A DNA stretch of 64,000 nucleotides from Streptomyces sp. DT2A-34 (GCF_030499515.1 NZ_JASTWJ010000001.1:186001-250000); one strand, 5' to 3'; counted from the stretch's first letter, positions 1 to 8,566 are shown. Translations and numbers: made by a program. The notes: generated by a model from the letters alone, not told the origin.

Positions 1-776
1 CCCGCGCGGGCGCGGCGTCCGCGTCGTACGAGGCCACGCTGGCGGACATCAGCGGGAAGCCGTCGTACGACTACGCGTCGTCGGCCGGCGTGGGCACCGG
101 CTCGCTCGTCCTGCGCTTCGGGGACAAGGCGGTGTTCGACGTCTACGCCCCGCGTGACGGCTACTACACGGTGGTGCCGCGGGCCTCGGCGCCGGTGCGG
201 CTCGCGCTGCACGGCGAGACGGTGACGGCGGCGCCCGGACGCGCCCTGCGGCTCTACCTGGTGGCGGGCAACAACCGCGTCGCGGTGACGGCGGGGCACG
301 CCTCGGTCCGCTCCCTCGACGTGTCGGGCGACGGATCGACGTCCGGCACGCTCTCCTACGGGGCCGCCTCGGCCACCCTCGCGGGCGGGGCCGAACTCGT
401 CGACTCGGCGTACGCCTCCGCCGGTTCCTACATCGGCAAGCTCGGCAACAGCCCCTCCAGCACCGCCGAGTTCACGGTGCGGGCGCCCAGCTCCGGCCGC
501 TATGTGCTGGTCGTCCACTACGCGCACAACGACCGGCGCGACAACGGCCACGCCTACAACACGGACATCATGTCCCGTACGGCGGACATCACCGTGGGGA
601 ACGCGGCGCCGGTGAAGGTCACCTTCAAGAACACCTGGAGCTCGGACGACTACTGGACGCTGGGCGTTCCCGTCGACCTGAAGAAGGGCGCTAACAAGGT
701 GATGTTCGGCAACGCGACGGCGTGGGCACCGAACATCGACCGCATCGAACTGGGCCGGGTCGTGGACCGGCCGTAG
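1..776 (+). CDS. C-terminal part of a secreted carbohydrate-active protein with CBM35-like module (5' truncated)
   Basis: The frame is open from base 3 with no start, so the gene begins upstream of the window. The last ~135 residues, from about 'SAYASAGSYIGKLG' to the end, read as a family-35-like carbohydrate-binding beta-sandwich: a Ser/Gly-rich opening, 'GRYVLVVHYAHND' and a final 'NIDRIELGRV' strand. The ~110 residues before it form another beta-rich segment ('VYAPRDGYYTVV'). In streptomycetes this tail usually sits behind a glycoside hydrolase such as an alpha-galactosidase, but the catalytic part is not visible, so the substrate is unknown. A strong hairpin follows the stop codon. Confidence 0.7.
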   Translation, partial: RAGAASASYEATLADISGKPSYDYASSAGVGTGSLVLRFGDKAVFDVYAPRDGYYTVVPRASAPVRLALHGETVTAAPGRALRLYLVAGNNRVAVTAGHASVRSLDVSGDGSTSGTLSYGAASATLAGGAELVDSAYASAGSYIGKLGNSPSSTAEFTVRAPSSGRYVLVVHYAHNDRRDNGHAYNTDIMSRTADITVGNAAPVKVTFKNTWSSDDYWTLGVPVDLKKGANKVMFGNATAWAPNIDRIELGRVVDRP

Positions 777-807
777 TCCGGCCGCTCCAACCGGTCCACC
801 CGCTGCA

Positions 808-840
808 CCCGGCCTCGTACCGAGTCGGTACGAGGCCGGG
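808..840. terminator. Perfect 15-bp stem hairpin between convergent genes
   Basis: Arms 808-822 and 826-840 are perfectly complementary with a 3-base loop (AGT). It lies between the stop of the CBM35 gene and the stop of the leftward ABC transporter gene, so it probably ends transcription from both sides. There is no T-run, which is usual for streptomycete terminators. Confidence 0.8.
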
Positions 841-857
841 TGCGAGGTGGACGAGCG

Positions 858-2627
858 TCAGGCGACCTGTCCGCTGTGCAGTGCGGTGTACGCCCCGTTG
901 CGGTGCAGGAGTTCCTCGTGGGTGCCGATCTCCCGGATTCGGCCGTCGTCCATCACCACGATCCGGTCGGCACCGCGCACGGTGGACAGCCGGTGTGCCA
1001 CCACGAAGGTGGTGCGGCCGTGCAGGAGGCGGGCGAGGGCCTGCTGGACGAGGGTCTCCGAGTGGGTGTCCAGGGCCGAGGTCGCCTCGTCGAGGACGAG
1101 CACCCTCGGGTCCCGGATCAGGGCCCGGGCGATGGCCAGGCGCTGCCGCTGTCCGCCGGACAGGCGTGCCCCGCGCTCACCGACCAGGGTGTCGAGGCCC
1201 TGCGGCAGCCGGTCGACGAACTCCAGCGCGTTGGCATCGCGCAACGCCGCGCGCACCGTCTCCTCGTCGGCGTCGTCCATGCCGTAGGCGACGTTCTCGC
1301 GGATCGTGCCGTCGAAGAGGATCGACTCCTGCGGCACGACCGAGACGAAGCGACGGTACGTGCGCAGGTCGAGGGTGTTCATGTCCGTGCCGTCGAGCAG
1401 CAGGCGGCCGGAGGTCGGGCGGATGAAGCCGATGACGAGGTTGAGCACAGTGGACTTGCCCGCACCGGAGGCGCCGACGAGGGCGATGGTCTCCCCCGGC
1501 GCGACGGAGAGACTGAAGTCCCGTACGGCCGGGTGGCCGCTGTCCTCGTAGGCGAATCCGACGCCCTCGAAGGTCACGGCGCCGCGCAGCGAGGTGAGTT
1601 CGGCCTTGCCCTCGTTGTCCTCCAGTTCGGGGGCCTGGAGGACCTCGCCGACGGAGCGGACGGACTCCAGTCCCTTGGTGATGACCGGGGCCAGCCCTGC
1701 CAACGTTGTCGTGGAGTTGGTGAGGGTGGTCAGGAAGGCGCTCAGCATGACGACGTCACCGGCCGTCACGCCCCAGACGCCGTAGTACGAGATCAGCGCC
1801 GCGCCGGCGAGGACCAGCACGCCGACGACGTTCAGCACCACCCAGGCGAGCGAGCCGAAGCGGCCGTTGACGAGGTCGAGGCGCATGCCGGAGGTGAGCA
1901 GCCGGTGCAGGGTGCTGTCCATGCGGCGCAGCGCCTTGCCCTCCAGGCCGTGGGCGCGGGTGACCGGGATGAGGCGGGTCATCTCCGTCACCCGGGAGGA
2001 CAGGGTCTCGACCTCGTGGCGGAAGTGCTCGTTGTGGGTGCGCAGACGAGCCCGCAGACGGGCGACGACGAGTGCGGCGGCGGGCACGACGACGAGGAAG
2101 ACGGGCACGAACTCCGGTGTGCGTACGGCGATGATGACGAGGCCGCCGATGAGCACGGTGCCCGCGCCGAGCCCCGTCTCCGCGGTCTGCTGCACCATCT
2201 GCTCGACGGTCTCCACATCACGCACGACCTTGGCCTGCAGCACACCGGCGCTGACGCGCGAGTGGTAGCCGATGGAGAGCTGCTGCATGCGCGTGCACAG
2301 CGCGGAGCGCAGGCCGGTGCCCATCCGGCGCACGCTGCCGTACAGCAGGCGTACGTACAGCACGTGCAGGGGGTAGTTGACCAGCAGGATGAACATGATG
2401 ACGCCGGTGCTCAGCCACAGCTTGCTGATCGGCTGGTGCTGGACGACGGTGTCGATGATGGACGCGGTGATCAGCGGCAGCAGCCAGACCGGGCTGTGCT
2501 TGACCGTGAAGATGCCGACCGCCGCCGCGAGGCGGTGGCGGTCGGCGCGGAACAGATAGGCCAGCGTGCGTACGGGGTGTTCGCCGCGGTAGCGGTGGTC
2601 GAGCGGTCTCTCGTGTGACGACGCCAT
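858..2627 (-). CDS. ABC transporter, fused permease and ATPase (exporter half-transporter)
   Basis: 589 residues. The N-terminal ~320 residues are a six-helix exporter-type membrane domain; the C-terminal part is a complete nucleotide-binding domain with Walker A GASGAGKST (~381-389), signature LSGGQRQ (~488), Walker B VLVLDEATSALD (~506) and H-loop VAHRLST (~543). Family members work as homo- or heterodimers that export lipids, peptides or drugs. Only one half-transporter is present, so a homodimer is likely. The start at 2627 is preceded by GGAAGGAC at good spacing; the frame stays open for 23 more codons upstream but without a comparable ribosome site. Substrate cannot be told. Confidence 0.9.
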   Translation of the reverse strand: MASSHERPLDHRYRGEHPVRTLAYLFRADRHRLAAAVGIFTVKHSPVWLLPLITASIIDTVVQHQPISKLWLSTGVIMFILLVNYPLHVLYVRLLYGSVRRMGTGLRSALCTRMQQLSIGYHSRVSAGVLQAKVVRDVETVEQMVQQTAETGLGAGTVLIGGLVIIAVRTPEFVPVFLVVVPAAALVVARLRARLRTHNEHFRHEVETLSSRVTEMTRLIPVTRAHGLEGKALRRMDSTLHRLLTSGMRLDLVNGRFGSLAWVVLNVVGVLVLAGAALISYYGVWGVTAGDVVMLSAFLTTLTNSTTTLAGLAPVITKGLESVRSVGEVLQAPELEDNEGKAELTSLRGAVTFEGVGFAYEDSGHPAVRDFSLSVAPGETIALVGASGAGKSTVLNLVIGFIRPTSGRLLLDGTDMNTLDLRTYRRFVSVVPQESILFDGTIRENVAYGMDDADEETVRAALRDANALEFVDRLPQGLDTLVGERGARLSGGQRQRLAIARALIRDPRVLVLDEATSALDTHSETLVQQALARLLHGRTTFVVAHRLSTVRGADRIVVMDDGRIREIGTHEELLHRNGAYTALHSGQVA

Positions 2628-2661
2628 CGGCGTTGTCCTTCCCAGGGTTCCGAATGAGAGC

Positions 2662-2669
2662 AAGCGCTT
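2662..2669. promoter_or_regulatory. AAGCGCTT palindrome upstream of the ABC exporter
   Basis: An 8-bp perfect palindrome with the central CGC..GCG step typical of LacI-family operators, 35-42 bp before the exporter start. The same octamer occurs at 15841-15848 and 27188-27195, also in upstream regions. A site of this length is only suggestive. Confidence 0.25.
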
Positions 2670-2749
2670 CCCCATCCCTTCTCGGGAGGAATACACGCCC
2701 GGTCGCGCACGGATTCCCGGCAGAAGGTTTCAGCGGACTCCCGGAAGGT

Positions 2750-3610
2750 TCAGACGGCGGCGTCCAGCTCCGCGATCTCCTCGGCCCCGAGCACGAGGTC
2801 GGTCGCGGCGAGTGAGTCCAGGATCGTCTCCGGCCGGCTCGCGCCCGGGATCGGCACGACGACCGGCGACTTGGCGAGCATCCAGGCCAGGCACACGCGC
2901 TGCGGGCTCACCCCGTGCGCCTCGGCGACCCGGGCGAACGGGGCGTAGGCGGAGCCCAGTTCGCGCGCCCGGGAGATGCCACCGAGGGGGCTCCAGGGCA
3001 GGAACGCGATGCCGAGTTCGTCGCACAGGCGCAGCTCCGGCTCGCTGGAGCGGAACGCCGGGGAGAACTGGTTCTGCACGGAGACCAGCCTGCCGCCCAG
3101 GATGTCGTTCGCCTGCCTGATCTGGTCCGGGTTCGCGTTGGAGATACCGGCCATGCGGATCTTGCCCTCGTCGAGCAGCTCGCGTACGGCGCCGACGGAC
3201 TCGGCGTACGGCACCCTCGGGTCGGGGCGGTGGAACTGGTAGAGCCCGATGGCCTCCACGCCGAGCCGGCGCAGGGAGCCCTCACAGGCTTCCTTGAGGT
3301 GCCGGGGGCTGCCGTCAAGCGTCCAACTCCCGTCGCCGGGGCGCAGATGGCCGCCCTTCGTGGCGACCAGGACGTCCTTGCCCAGGTCGTGGGAGGCGAG
3401 GGCCTTGGCGATCAGGGTCTCGTTGTGACCGACCTCGTCGGCGTCCCGGTGGTAGGCGTCCGCGGTGTCGATCAGGGTCGCGCCGGCGTCGAGCGCGGCA
3501 TGGATCGTGGCGAGCGAACGGGCCTCGTCCGGGCGCCCCTCGATGGACATGGGCATCGCGCCCAGTCCGATCGCGCTGACCTCGACGTCACCGATGCGGC
3601 GGGTGTGCAT
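2750..3610 (-). CDS. Aldo/keto reductase
   Basis: 286 residues, the usual size for an NADPH-dependent (beta/alpha)8-barrel aldo/keto reductase. The catalytic tetrad is visible: Asp and Tyr in 'LIDTADAYH' (~residues 48-56), Lys in 'VLVATKGG' (~85) and His in 'LYQFHRP' (~126). The cofactor end shows 'VVPIPGASRPETI'. Start chosen at 3610, where AAAGAGGTC precedes 'MHTRRIGDVEVSAIGLG'; a 45-residue upstream extension has no family features. It reduces aldehydes or ketones; substrate not predictable. Confidence 0.9.
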   Translation of the reverse strand: MHTRRIGDVEVSAIGLGAMPMSIEGRPDEARSLATIHAALDAGATLIDTADAYHRDADEVGHNETLIAKALASHDLGKDVLVATKGGHLRPGDGSWTLDGSPRHLKEACEGSLRRLGVEAIGLYQFHRPDPRVPYAESVGAVRELLDEGKIRMAGISNANPDQIRQANDILGGRLVSVQNQFSPAFRSSEPELRLCDELGIAFLPWSPLGGISRARELGSAYAPFARVAEAHGVSPQRVCLAWMLAKSPVVVPIPGASRPETILDSLAATDLVLGAEEIAELDAAV

Positions 3611-3936
3611 GGGGTCGTGACCTCTTTCGACTGTCGCGCGGGAAACGTTGTCGTCGGCGGGTGGGCCGCGGATCACGGCCGTTTTGGACCGACTCCAGCG
3701 TGGCTGTCCGGACGCGAGAGGTCCAATAGAAGAAAGAGAACGCATTCAGCGACGGCGCCACTGAATCCGTGGTGCCGAGTTCGGCCGCCCGTCCGCCCAT
3801 CCGCTTGCGCGGCCTCCCGGTTGGTGTGGCACGCTCACCCTCGACCGAGCGGCCGATCGGGTATCGGCCGGCCGACCGTCCCGGCGTCGGTCGCGGAGGT
3901 TTCGGCACAGTGATCGGCACAGTGAGAGGCGGCGGC
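3611..3936. other. Divergent intergenic region with two inverted repeats
   Basis: 326 bp between the leftward aldo/keto reductase and the rightward Gfo/Idh gene. It holds an inverted repeat ATTCAG/CTGAAT (3744-3749 and 3761-3766) and a wider pair TTGGACC/GGTCCAA (3684-3690 and 3720-3726), next to a relatively A-rich stretch (3726-3745). These could be operator and promoter elements. I see no coding sequence. Confidence 0.4.
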
Positions 3937-4824
3937 ATGCGCATCGGACTGCTCGGCACCGGCCCGTGGGCCCAGATGGCCTACGCTCCCGCCCTGGGCC
4001 GGCACCGTGAACTGGACTTCGCCGGAGTGTGGGGCCGACGTACGGCCGCCGCAAAGGAGTTGGCCGACACCTACGGCGTGCGTGCCTACAACGACGTGGA
4101 CGCGCTGTTCGCCGACGTGGACGCCGTGGCCGTCGCCCTGCCGCCGGCCGTGCAGGCCGACCTGGCGGTGCGGGCCGCGCGGGCGGGCTGTCATCTGCTG
4201 CTGGACAAGCCGCTGGCGCTGACGGTGCGGGAGGGACGGGCGGTCGTCGAGGCCGTCGAGGAGGCCGGTGTGGCCTCGGTCGTGTTCTTCACCGTCCGTT
4301 TCCAGTCGGAGACGGAGGCGTGGATCACCGAACAGGCGGCCGTGGACGGCTGGTTCACGGGCCGTGCGCAGTGGCTGGGCGCCGTTTTCAGCGGTGACGG
4401 CAACCCGTTCGCGGCCTCACCGTGGCGACGGGAGAAGGGCGCCCTGTGGGACGTGGGCCCCCATGCCCTGTCCGTGCTGCTGCCGATCCTGGGTGACGCC
4501 CGGCGCGTGACGGCGGCCGCACACGGGCCCGGCGACACCGTCCATCTGGTCCTCGATCACGTCAGCGGCGCGTCGAGCACACTCGCCCTGAGCCTCACGG
4601 CGCCGCCCGCGGCGGCGGGGGCAGCGGTGGAGCTGCGGGGCGCGGCCGGTGTGACGCTGCTTCCGGAGAGCGCCGACAGCGCGGTGTCCGCCCTGATCCG
4701 TGCCGGGGACGCCCTGCTGGCCGCCTCCCGAACCGGGCGCGCTCATGCGTGCGACGCGGCGTTCGGTCTGCGGGTCACCGAGATTCTGGCGGCGGCCGAA
4801 GCACTGTTGAACGGCGGTGCGTGA
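3937..4824 (+). CDS. Gfo/Idh/MocA-family oxidoreductase
   Basis: 295 residues. The N-terminal Rossmann fold has GLLGTGPWAQ (residues 4-13) and the family lysine motif as 'DKPLAL' (~residues 90-95, in place of EKP). The C-terminal half is the usual alpha/beta substrate domain, though the protein is shorter than the typical 330-400 residues. Such enzymes oxidise or reduce sugars and inositols with NAD(P). Start at 3937 follows GAGAGGCGG; an upstream in-frame extension to 3769 is rejected because the Rossmann strand begins at this methionine. The 3' end is overlapped by the opposite-strand frame discussed next. Confidence 0.85.
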   Translation: MRIGLLGTGPWAQMAYAPALGRHRELDFAGVWGRRTAAAKELADTYGVRAYNDVDALFADVDAVAVALPPAVQADLAVRAARAGCHLLLDKPLALTVREGRAVVEAVEEAGVASVVFFTVRFQSETEAWITEQAAVDGWFTGRAQWLGAVFSGDGNPFAASPWRREKGALWDVGPHALSVLLPILGDARRVTAAAHGPGDTVHLVLDHVSGASSTLALSLTAPPAAAGAAVELRGAAGVTLLPESADSAVSALIRAGDALLAASRTGRAHACDAAFGLRVTEILAAAEALLNGGA

Positions 4825-5319
4825 CGGCGTGGTGGGACAGGTCCGGGAGGTCGCAGCCGCCCGATACCTCGATGCTCCGGGCGCTGACCAGCGGCTGCTC
4901 CCGGAGAACTCTGTGGCAATGATCGCGCCGCTGTCGTCGGGGTCGCCGACCCGGCCGAGCGCGGTCCTCGCGGCGAGGGCCGGGACCTGGCCCTGCTCTT
5001 CGAACGGCTCGTCGCTCCACCGGAACCAGGCTCTGTCACCCTCGATGTGCAGCAGGAACTCGGCGACCGGGCCGTCCGGCGAGGACAGTGAGACGCGTCT
5101 TCGGATCTCGTCGTAGGCCGCCTCCCACGCCTCCCAGACCTCGTCGTAGTCCCGCTCCAGCAGGGCCGGTTCACGGGCGAACAGGTCGCGTACCGCGTCG
5201 TATCCCGGACCGGGCGTGAAGCGCCCCGACAGCCACGGGAAGTCGGCCTCGTCGATCAGGATCTCCCCGACCGGCTCGTCGCTGCTTCGGACCTGCCAGA
5301 CCTCGCCGTCGGACCCCAT
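4417..5319 (-). CDS. Small conserved acidic protein with an anomalous C-terminal run-on
   Basis: Starts at 5319 after a good GGAGG site. The first ~105 residues look like a real small protein: 'EPVGEILIDEADFPWLSGRF', then a helical acidic stretch, ending around 'HIEGDRAWFRWSDEPFEE'. After this the frame runs on for almost 200 residues rich in Arg, Gly and Gln, crossing the gap and lying antisense to ~400 bases of the Gfo/Idh gene. That tail looks like shadow sequence, so the natural stop was probably lost by a frameshift or deletion, or the true end is near 4990. Function unknown. Confidence 0.45.
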   Translation of the reverse strand: MGSDGEVWQVRSSDEPVGEILIDEADFPWLSGRFTPGPGYDAVRDLFAREPALLERDYDEVWEAWEAAYDEIRRRVSLSSPDGPVAEFLLHIEGDRAWFRWSDEPFEEQGQVPALAARTALGRVGDPDDSGAIIATEFSGSSRWSAPGASRYRAAATSRTCPTTPSRTAVQQCFGRRQNLGDPQTERRVARMSAPGSGGGQQGVPGTDQGGHRAVGALRKQRHTGRAPQLHRCPRRRGRRREAQGECARRAADVIEDQMDGVAGPVCGRRHAPGVTQDRQQHGQGMGAHVPQGALLPSPR

Positions 5320-5473
5320 GCCGCCTCCGTCGCCCGCTGTCGATCAGACCGCCGGCCAGCATGCCACCCGGCACTGACAGGCGGCCCGGACCCGAAGTCG
5401 GGACCGGGCCGCCCCTCGGCTACTGCCCCTCAGCTACTGCTCCTCGGCTACTGCTCCTCGGCTCTACGCCTCG

Positions 5474-6370
5474 CTACGCCGACTCCGCCGCATGGAAGTC
5501 GATGCGCTCCCTTACGACGGGGAAGCCCGCCTTGGCGAAGTTCGCGGCCATGGGGAAGTTGCCCTGGTCCGTCGCGCCGCTGATGAACTCCGCGCCCTGC
5601 TCGACGAGGAAGTGGGTGCACTCGGCGAGGAGGTCGTAGGCGTAGCCGTGGCCGCGCTGTTCCGGGACGACTCCGATGAAGCCGATGGTCGGGCCGCCTG
5701 GATTGTGTGCCGGGATGTGGATGCCCGCCAGGTCGCCCTCAGGCGTGTGCGCGACCTGCCACCACTCCCGTGGAGACGGGCACCAGTTGAAGAAGTCCAG
5801 CTCCTCCCGGGCGGCCTGGTCGAGGCCGCCCTCCTCGATGGCCCGCAGCGCGTGGGCGTCGAGGGTGACGGAGTGGATGCGGCGCAGCGCGTCGAAGAAG
5901 ACCGCATCGTCGGGTTCGGCGCGGAAGCGCAGGCGCCCGGGCCGCTCGGGCAGGCCGTGCTCCGGGGTCCAGCGGTACAGGAAGCGTTCCACCAGGAGTT
6001 CGTAGCCGGCCGCACGTGCGGCGGTGAAGCGGGCCTCGGCGGCGGCTTTCAGGTCGGGGGCGTCCCGCCAGCCGCCAGGCAGGTTGATCTCCAGTTCGAC
6101 CTGCCAGGGGGCGGAGCGCAGGAGTTCGGCGCCGGCCTCCTCCTCGCCCTCGGCCACGTCGAACCAGTTGATGTTGAGGGGCTCCGAGTCGTCGGGGCCG
6201 CCCCACCAGGCGCCGCGGGCGACGACCGCGCCGTCGCGCAGGGCGACTCGCTTCCACTCGGGGCGGAACCGGGTCCGCGGGTGGCCCTCACGGGCATTCA
6301 GCGGGTCGGGGTGTGCGTCGAAGAGATGGGCGTCGCTCGCGGAGAGCGCGCGGATGACCAGATCGGTCAC
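5474..6370 (-). CDS. GNAT-family N-acetyltransferase
   Basis: 298 residues. The C-terminal domain has the acetyl-CoA pyrophosphate loop 'VVPEQRGHGYAYDLLAE' (pattern R-G-x-G) followed by 'GATDQGNFPMAANFAKAGF', a standard GNAT ending. The N-terminal half ('ALSASDAHLFDAHPDPLNAREGH') resembles a degenerate second GNAT fold. Start is the GTG at 6370, directly after GGAGGAATCC; upstream in-frame sequence to 6577 is not protein-like. Substrate unknown. Confidence 0.85.
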   Translation of the reverse strand: MTDLVIRALSASDAHLFDAHPDPLNAREGHPRTRFRPEWKRVALRDGAVVARGAWWGGPDDSEPLNINWFDVAEGEEEAGAELLRSAPWQVELEINLPGGWRDAPDLKAAAEARFTAARAAGYELLVERFLYRWTPEHGLPERPGRLRFRAEPDDAVFFDALRRIHSVTLDAHALRAIEEGGLDQAAREELDFFNWCPSPREWWQVAHTPEGDLAGIHIPAHNPGGPTIGFIGVVPEQRGHGYAYDLLAECTHFLVEQGAEFISGATDQGNFPMAANFAKAGFPVVRERIDFHAAESA

Positions 6371-6395
6371 GGATTCCTCCGGGATAAAAGGCTGC

Positions 6396-6409
6396 TTGGA
6401 GCGCTCCCG
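6396..6409. promoter_or_regulatory. CebR-box-like LacI-family operator
   Basis: TTGGAGCGCTCCCG differs at two positions from the well-known streptomycete CebR box TGGGAGCGCTCCCA. It lies 26 bp upstream of the GNAT start, where a bound repressor would block that gene. Another LacI-family protein could equally be the ligand. Confidence 0.45.
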
Positions 6410-6586
6410 GTCAGATCTGACGCCACACGCCGGGGCAACGGAAAAGGGAGCGCTGGAAAGGTGTGAACCGCACGGCACTCGCCTCCTTCCGTTCGTCTCA
6501 GGGCGTGGATCCACACGGTACGTGATCTTCATCGGGTGCGTCCACGGGTTTTTCGCGGGTCCTGAGCGACGCCCCACCGAGCATAG

Positions 6587-6598
6587 GAGAGCGCTCTC
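6587..6598. promoter_or_regulatory. 12-bp palindrome GAGAGCGCTCTC (copy 1)
   Basis: Perfect palindrome followed by AAGAGC. An identical 12-mer followed by AGAGC lies 184 bp downstream at 6771-6782. Two identical sites before a secreted glucanase fit a looping or dual-operator arrangement. Confidence 0.55.
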
Positions 6599-6709
6599 AA
6601 GAGCCCGGGCGACTTAAGTGGGCCTTAGGAGAGGGTTAAGCCGTCGTGGGCATTCCGTGGTCTTTCACGTTCCCACAGCTGAGGGGAGTTTGGGCGCCCT
6701 GCGGACCCA

Positions 6710-6738
6710 TTGGCCGATGCGGGGGTCGTGCGTAGCAT
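6710..6738 (+). promoter_or_regulatory. Candidate promoter of the GH64 glucanase
   Basis: TTGGCC (6710-6715) and TAGCAT (6733-6738) are separated by 17 bp, the preferred spacing for housekeeping sigma promoters. Transcription would begin near 6745, leaving a ~115-base leader that includes the 6771-6782 palindrome, suitable for roadblock repression. Confidence 0.4.
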
Positions 6739-6770
6739 CGGGGCCCACCGGCTGCGGCAGCGCCTGGTTC

Positions 6771-6782
6771 GAGAGCGCTCTC
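6771..6782. promoter_or_regulatory. 12-bp palindrome GAGAGCGCTCTC (copy 2)
   Basis: Identical to 6587-6598 and about 30 bp downstream of the predicted transcription start of the glucanase gene. LacI-family operators in streptomycetes commonly have this inverted GAGCGCTC core. Confidence 0.55.
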
Positions 6783-6860
6783 AGAGCGGCCTCCGGACGG
6801 ACGGTGCACGTCGCCGCCCCTGCCCAAGTACCCCCACAAGTACTCCGGGAGACCCCCCAC

Positions 6861-8057
6861 ATGACTTCCCGCCATCAACGCCCTCTCGGTCGTCGCAGGC
6901 TTCTCCTCGCCCTCGGCGGCACGGCGGTGGCCGTCCCCACCGTCGCCGCCGTGGCCCCGTACGCCCTCGCGGACGGCGTCACGCCCGCCGCGGCGGGCCC
7001 ACTGCCGCTGACGATCGTCAATGACAGCGGCTCCTTCGGCAACGCCAACGTCCACGTCTACATCGTCGGCAACCAGGACGGCAGGCAGGTGCGCGTCACG
7101 CCCGACGGCACCCTCGCGCCGATCGCGGTGTCGGACAACGGCCCCGACGGCTTCACCGACTACGCCATCGGCCTGGCCGGCAGCGGCGAGACCCGGCTGT
7201 CCCTCCCCCACATGTCCGGGCGGATCTATGTGTCGCTCGGCCAGAAGCTCAAGTTCAAGGCGGTCACCGACGGCAACGGAAACGCCGCCCTGCAGTACCC
7301 GGCGGGCTGGGTGACGTCGGACCCCAACTACCCGGTGCTGCACGACTGCGCCGAGTTCACGTACAACGCCGGCGGCATGTTCTGCAACACCACCATGGTC
7401 GACATGTTCAGCGTGCCGCTGAGCATTCGGCTGACCGGCGCCAAGGACCAGACGACGGGCAGACTGCGGGCCGGCGGGCGGGCGGCCGCCTTCGCCGCGG
7501 TGCGCCAGGTCGAGGAGTTCGCCCGGCTCGTCGTGGATGACACGCGCGTCATCGCGCCGGGGCACGGCCTGGACGCCGGTCTGTTCGCGCAGGACTACTT
7601 CGCCCCGTACATCGACGAGGTGTGGAGCACGTACACCGGGCGGGACCTGACCGTCACCACCAACGCGGGGACGTTCACGGGACGGGTGCGCGGTGAGCGG
7701 TTCGCCTTCGGCGGGCCGGCTCAGGTGTCCTTCGCCAAGCCGTCGACCCGGGACGTGCTGTTCTGCGACGGCGATCTCGCCGCACCCAACGACGGCACGA
7801 CCGGCCCCGTCGCCGCCGTACTCGGTGCCGGGTTCAACCGCTCGACGCTGCTCAGCCACCCGGCCCAGCCGACGACCGACGCCGCCGCCTTCTACCGGAC
7901 CGGCCTGACCAACCACTACGCCAAGGCGATGCACACGGCCACCGAGGACGGCAAGGCGTACGGCTTCGCCTTCGACGACGTGGCCGACTTCGCCTCGTAC
8001 ATCCAGGACACGGCGCCGACGGGGATCAGGCTGACGCTCACGCCCTTCGAGGGCTGA
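6861..8057 (+). CDS. Secreted GH64 beta-1,3-glucanase
   Basis: 398 residues, close to the usual length of laminaripentaose-producing beta-1,3-glucanases. A twin-arginine signal is present ('GRRRLLLALGG', cleavage likely near 'PYALA-DG'). The mature part matches the GH64 pattern: 'PLTIVNDSGSFGNANVHVYIVG', then 'DGFTDYAIGL', 'VLHDCAEFTYN' and 'CNTTMVDMFSVPL', the region that carries the catalytic acids in the family. It would cut fungal or algal beta-1,3-glucan outside the cell. Start at 6861 is fixed by the TAT signal; GGGAGA lies about ten bases upstream. Regulation is probably by a LacI-type repressor through the palindromes upstream. Confidence 0.92.
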   Translation: MTSRHQRPLGRRRLLLALGGTAVAVPTVAAVAPYALADGVTPAAAGPLPLTIVNDSGSFGNANVHVYIVGNQDGRQVRVTPDGTLAPIAVSDNGPDGFTDYAIGLAGSGETRLSLPHMSGRIYVSLGQKLKFKAVTDGNGNAALQYPAGWVTSDPNYPVLHDCAEFTYNAGGMFCNTTMVDMFSVPLSIRLTGAKDQTTGRLRAGGRAAAFAAVRQVEEFARLVVDDTRVIAPGHGLDAGLFAQDYFAPYIDEVWSTYTGRDLTVTTNAGTFTGRVRGERFAFGGPAQVSFAKPSTRDVLFCDGDLAAPNDGTTGPVAAVLGAGFNRSTLLSHPAQPTTDAAAFYRTGLTNHYAKAMHTATEDGKAYGFAFDDVADFASYIQDTAPTGIRLTLTPFEG

Positions 8058-8263
8058 CGCGGCCCGTGAGGGCGCCCGGTCACGGGCTCGGTCGGTTTCA
8101 GCGCGGGAGCGGAGAGGTACCCCGGGTGTCCAGGGGCCGACCGGTGCGCAGCGGGTCAGTCACGGCGCCTCCGGATGCAGGGTCCGCTCCGGCGTTGAAT
8201 GGTGATAGCAGACCCGATGACCGCACCGGGCCCGAAGTAGTGATCCGGATCCGAGGAGCAGAG

Positions 8264-8473
8264 ATGATGCCGACGTCCCAGCCCGAAGCCTCCGGGCCGT
8301 CCGGGGAGCGCGCCACCCCGGACGACCTGCTCCACGCCCGCACCGGCACCGATGTGTCTCCCGAGGACATCGTGCTTGCCTCAGGCAAGGACCTCACCCC
8401 GCGCACCCTGGAATGGGCCAAGCGCAAGCTGGCGGCGGAGGGTGTCTCCGCCCTCGACAAGCTGCTGCCCTAG
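8264..8473 (+). CDS. Small conserved actinobacterial protein (69 aa)
   Basis: Acidic, helical-looking protein with the stretch 'LLHARTGTDVSPEDIVLASG' followed by 'DLTPRTLEWAKRKLAAEG'. It reads as a conserved small streptomycete protein of unknown function. GAGGAG precedes the tandem ATGATG at good spacing. The same frame is open to 8066 but that part looks non-coding. It converges on the sulfite-oxidase-like gene, with a hairpin between. Confidence 0.75.
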   Translation: MMPTSQPEASGPSGERATPDDLLHARTGTDVSPEDIVLASGKDLTPRTLEWAKRKLAAEGVSALDKLLP

Positions 8474-8502
8474 CCGAGAGGGCCACGAGCCGCACGGTCG
8501 CC

Positions 8503-8526
8503 CCCGGGTGCGGGTCGGCACCCGGG
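8503..8526. terminator. 9-bp GC hairpin between convergent genes
   Basis: CCCGGGTGC (8503-8511) pairs perfectly with GCACCCGGG (8518-8526) around a 6-base loop. It lies between the 69-aa protein gene and the leftward molybdoenzyme gene. Confidence 0.65.
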
Positions 8527-8566
8527 CGGCGTATGCGCCTGCCGTGCCGCACCGCCTCGGCCGGAC

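Larger units (their letters stand above)
6371..6860. other. 490-bp divergent regulatory region between GNAT and GH64 genes
   Basis: No gene seen. It contains three palindromic LacI-type sites (6396-6409, 6587-6598, 6771-6782), a further partial match GGGAGCGCT near 6448, and a plausible promoter for the glucanase. The density of GAGCGCTC cores suggests control of the glucanase, and perhaps of the GNAT gene, by a sugar-responsive LacI-family repressor not encoded in this window. Confidence 0.6.
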
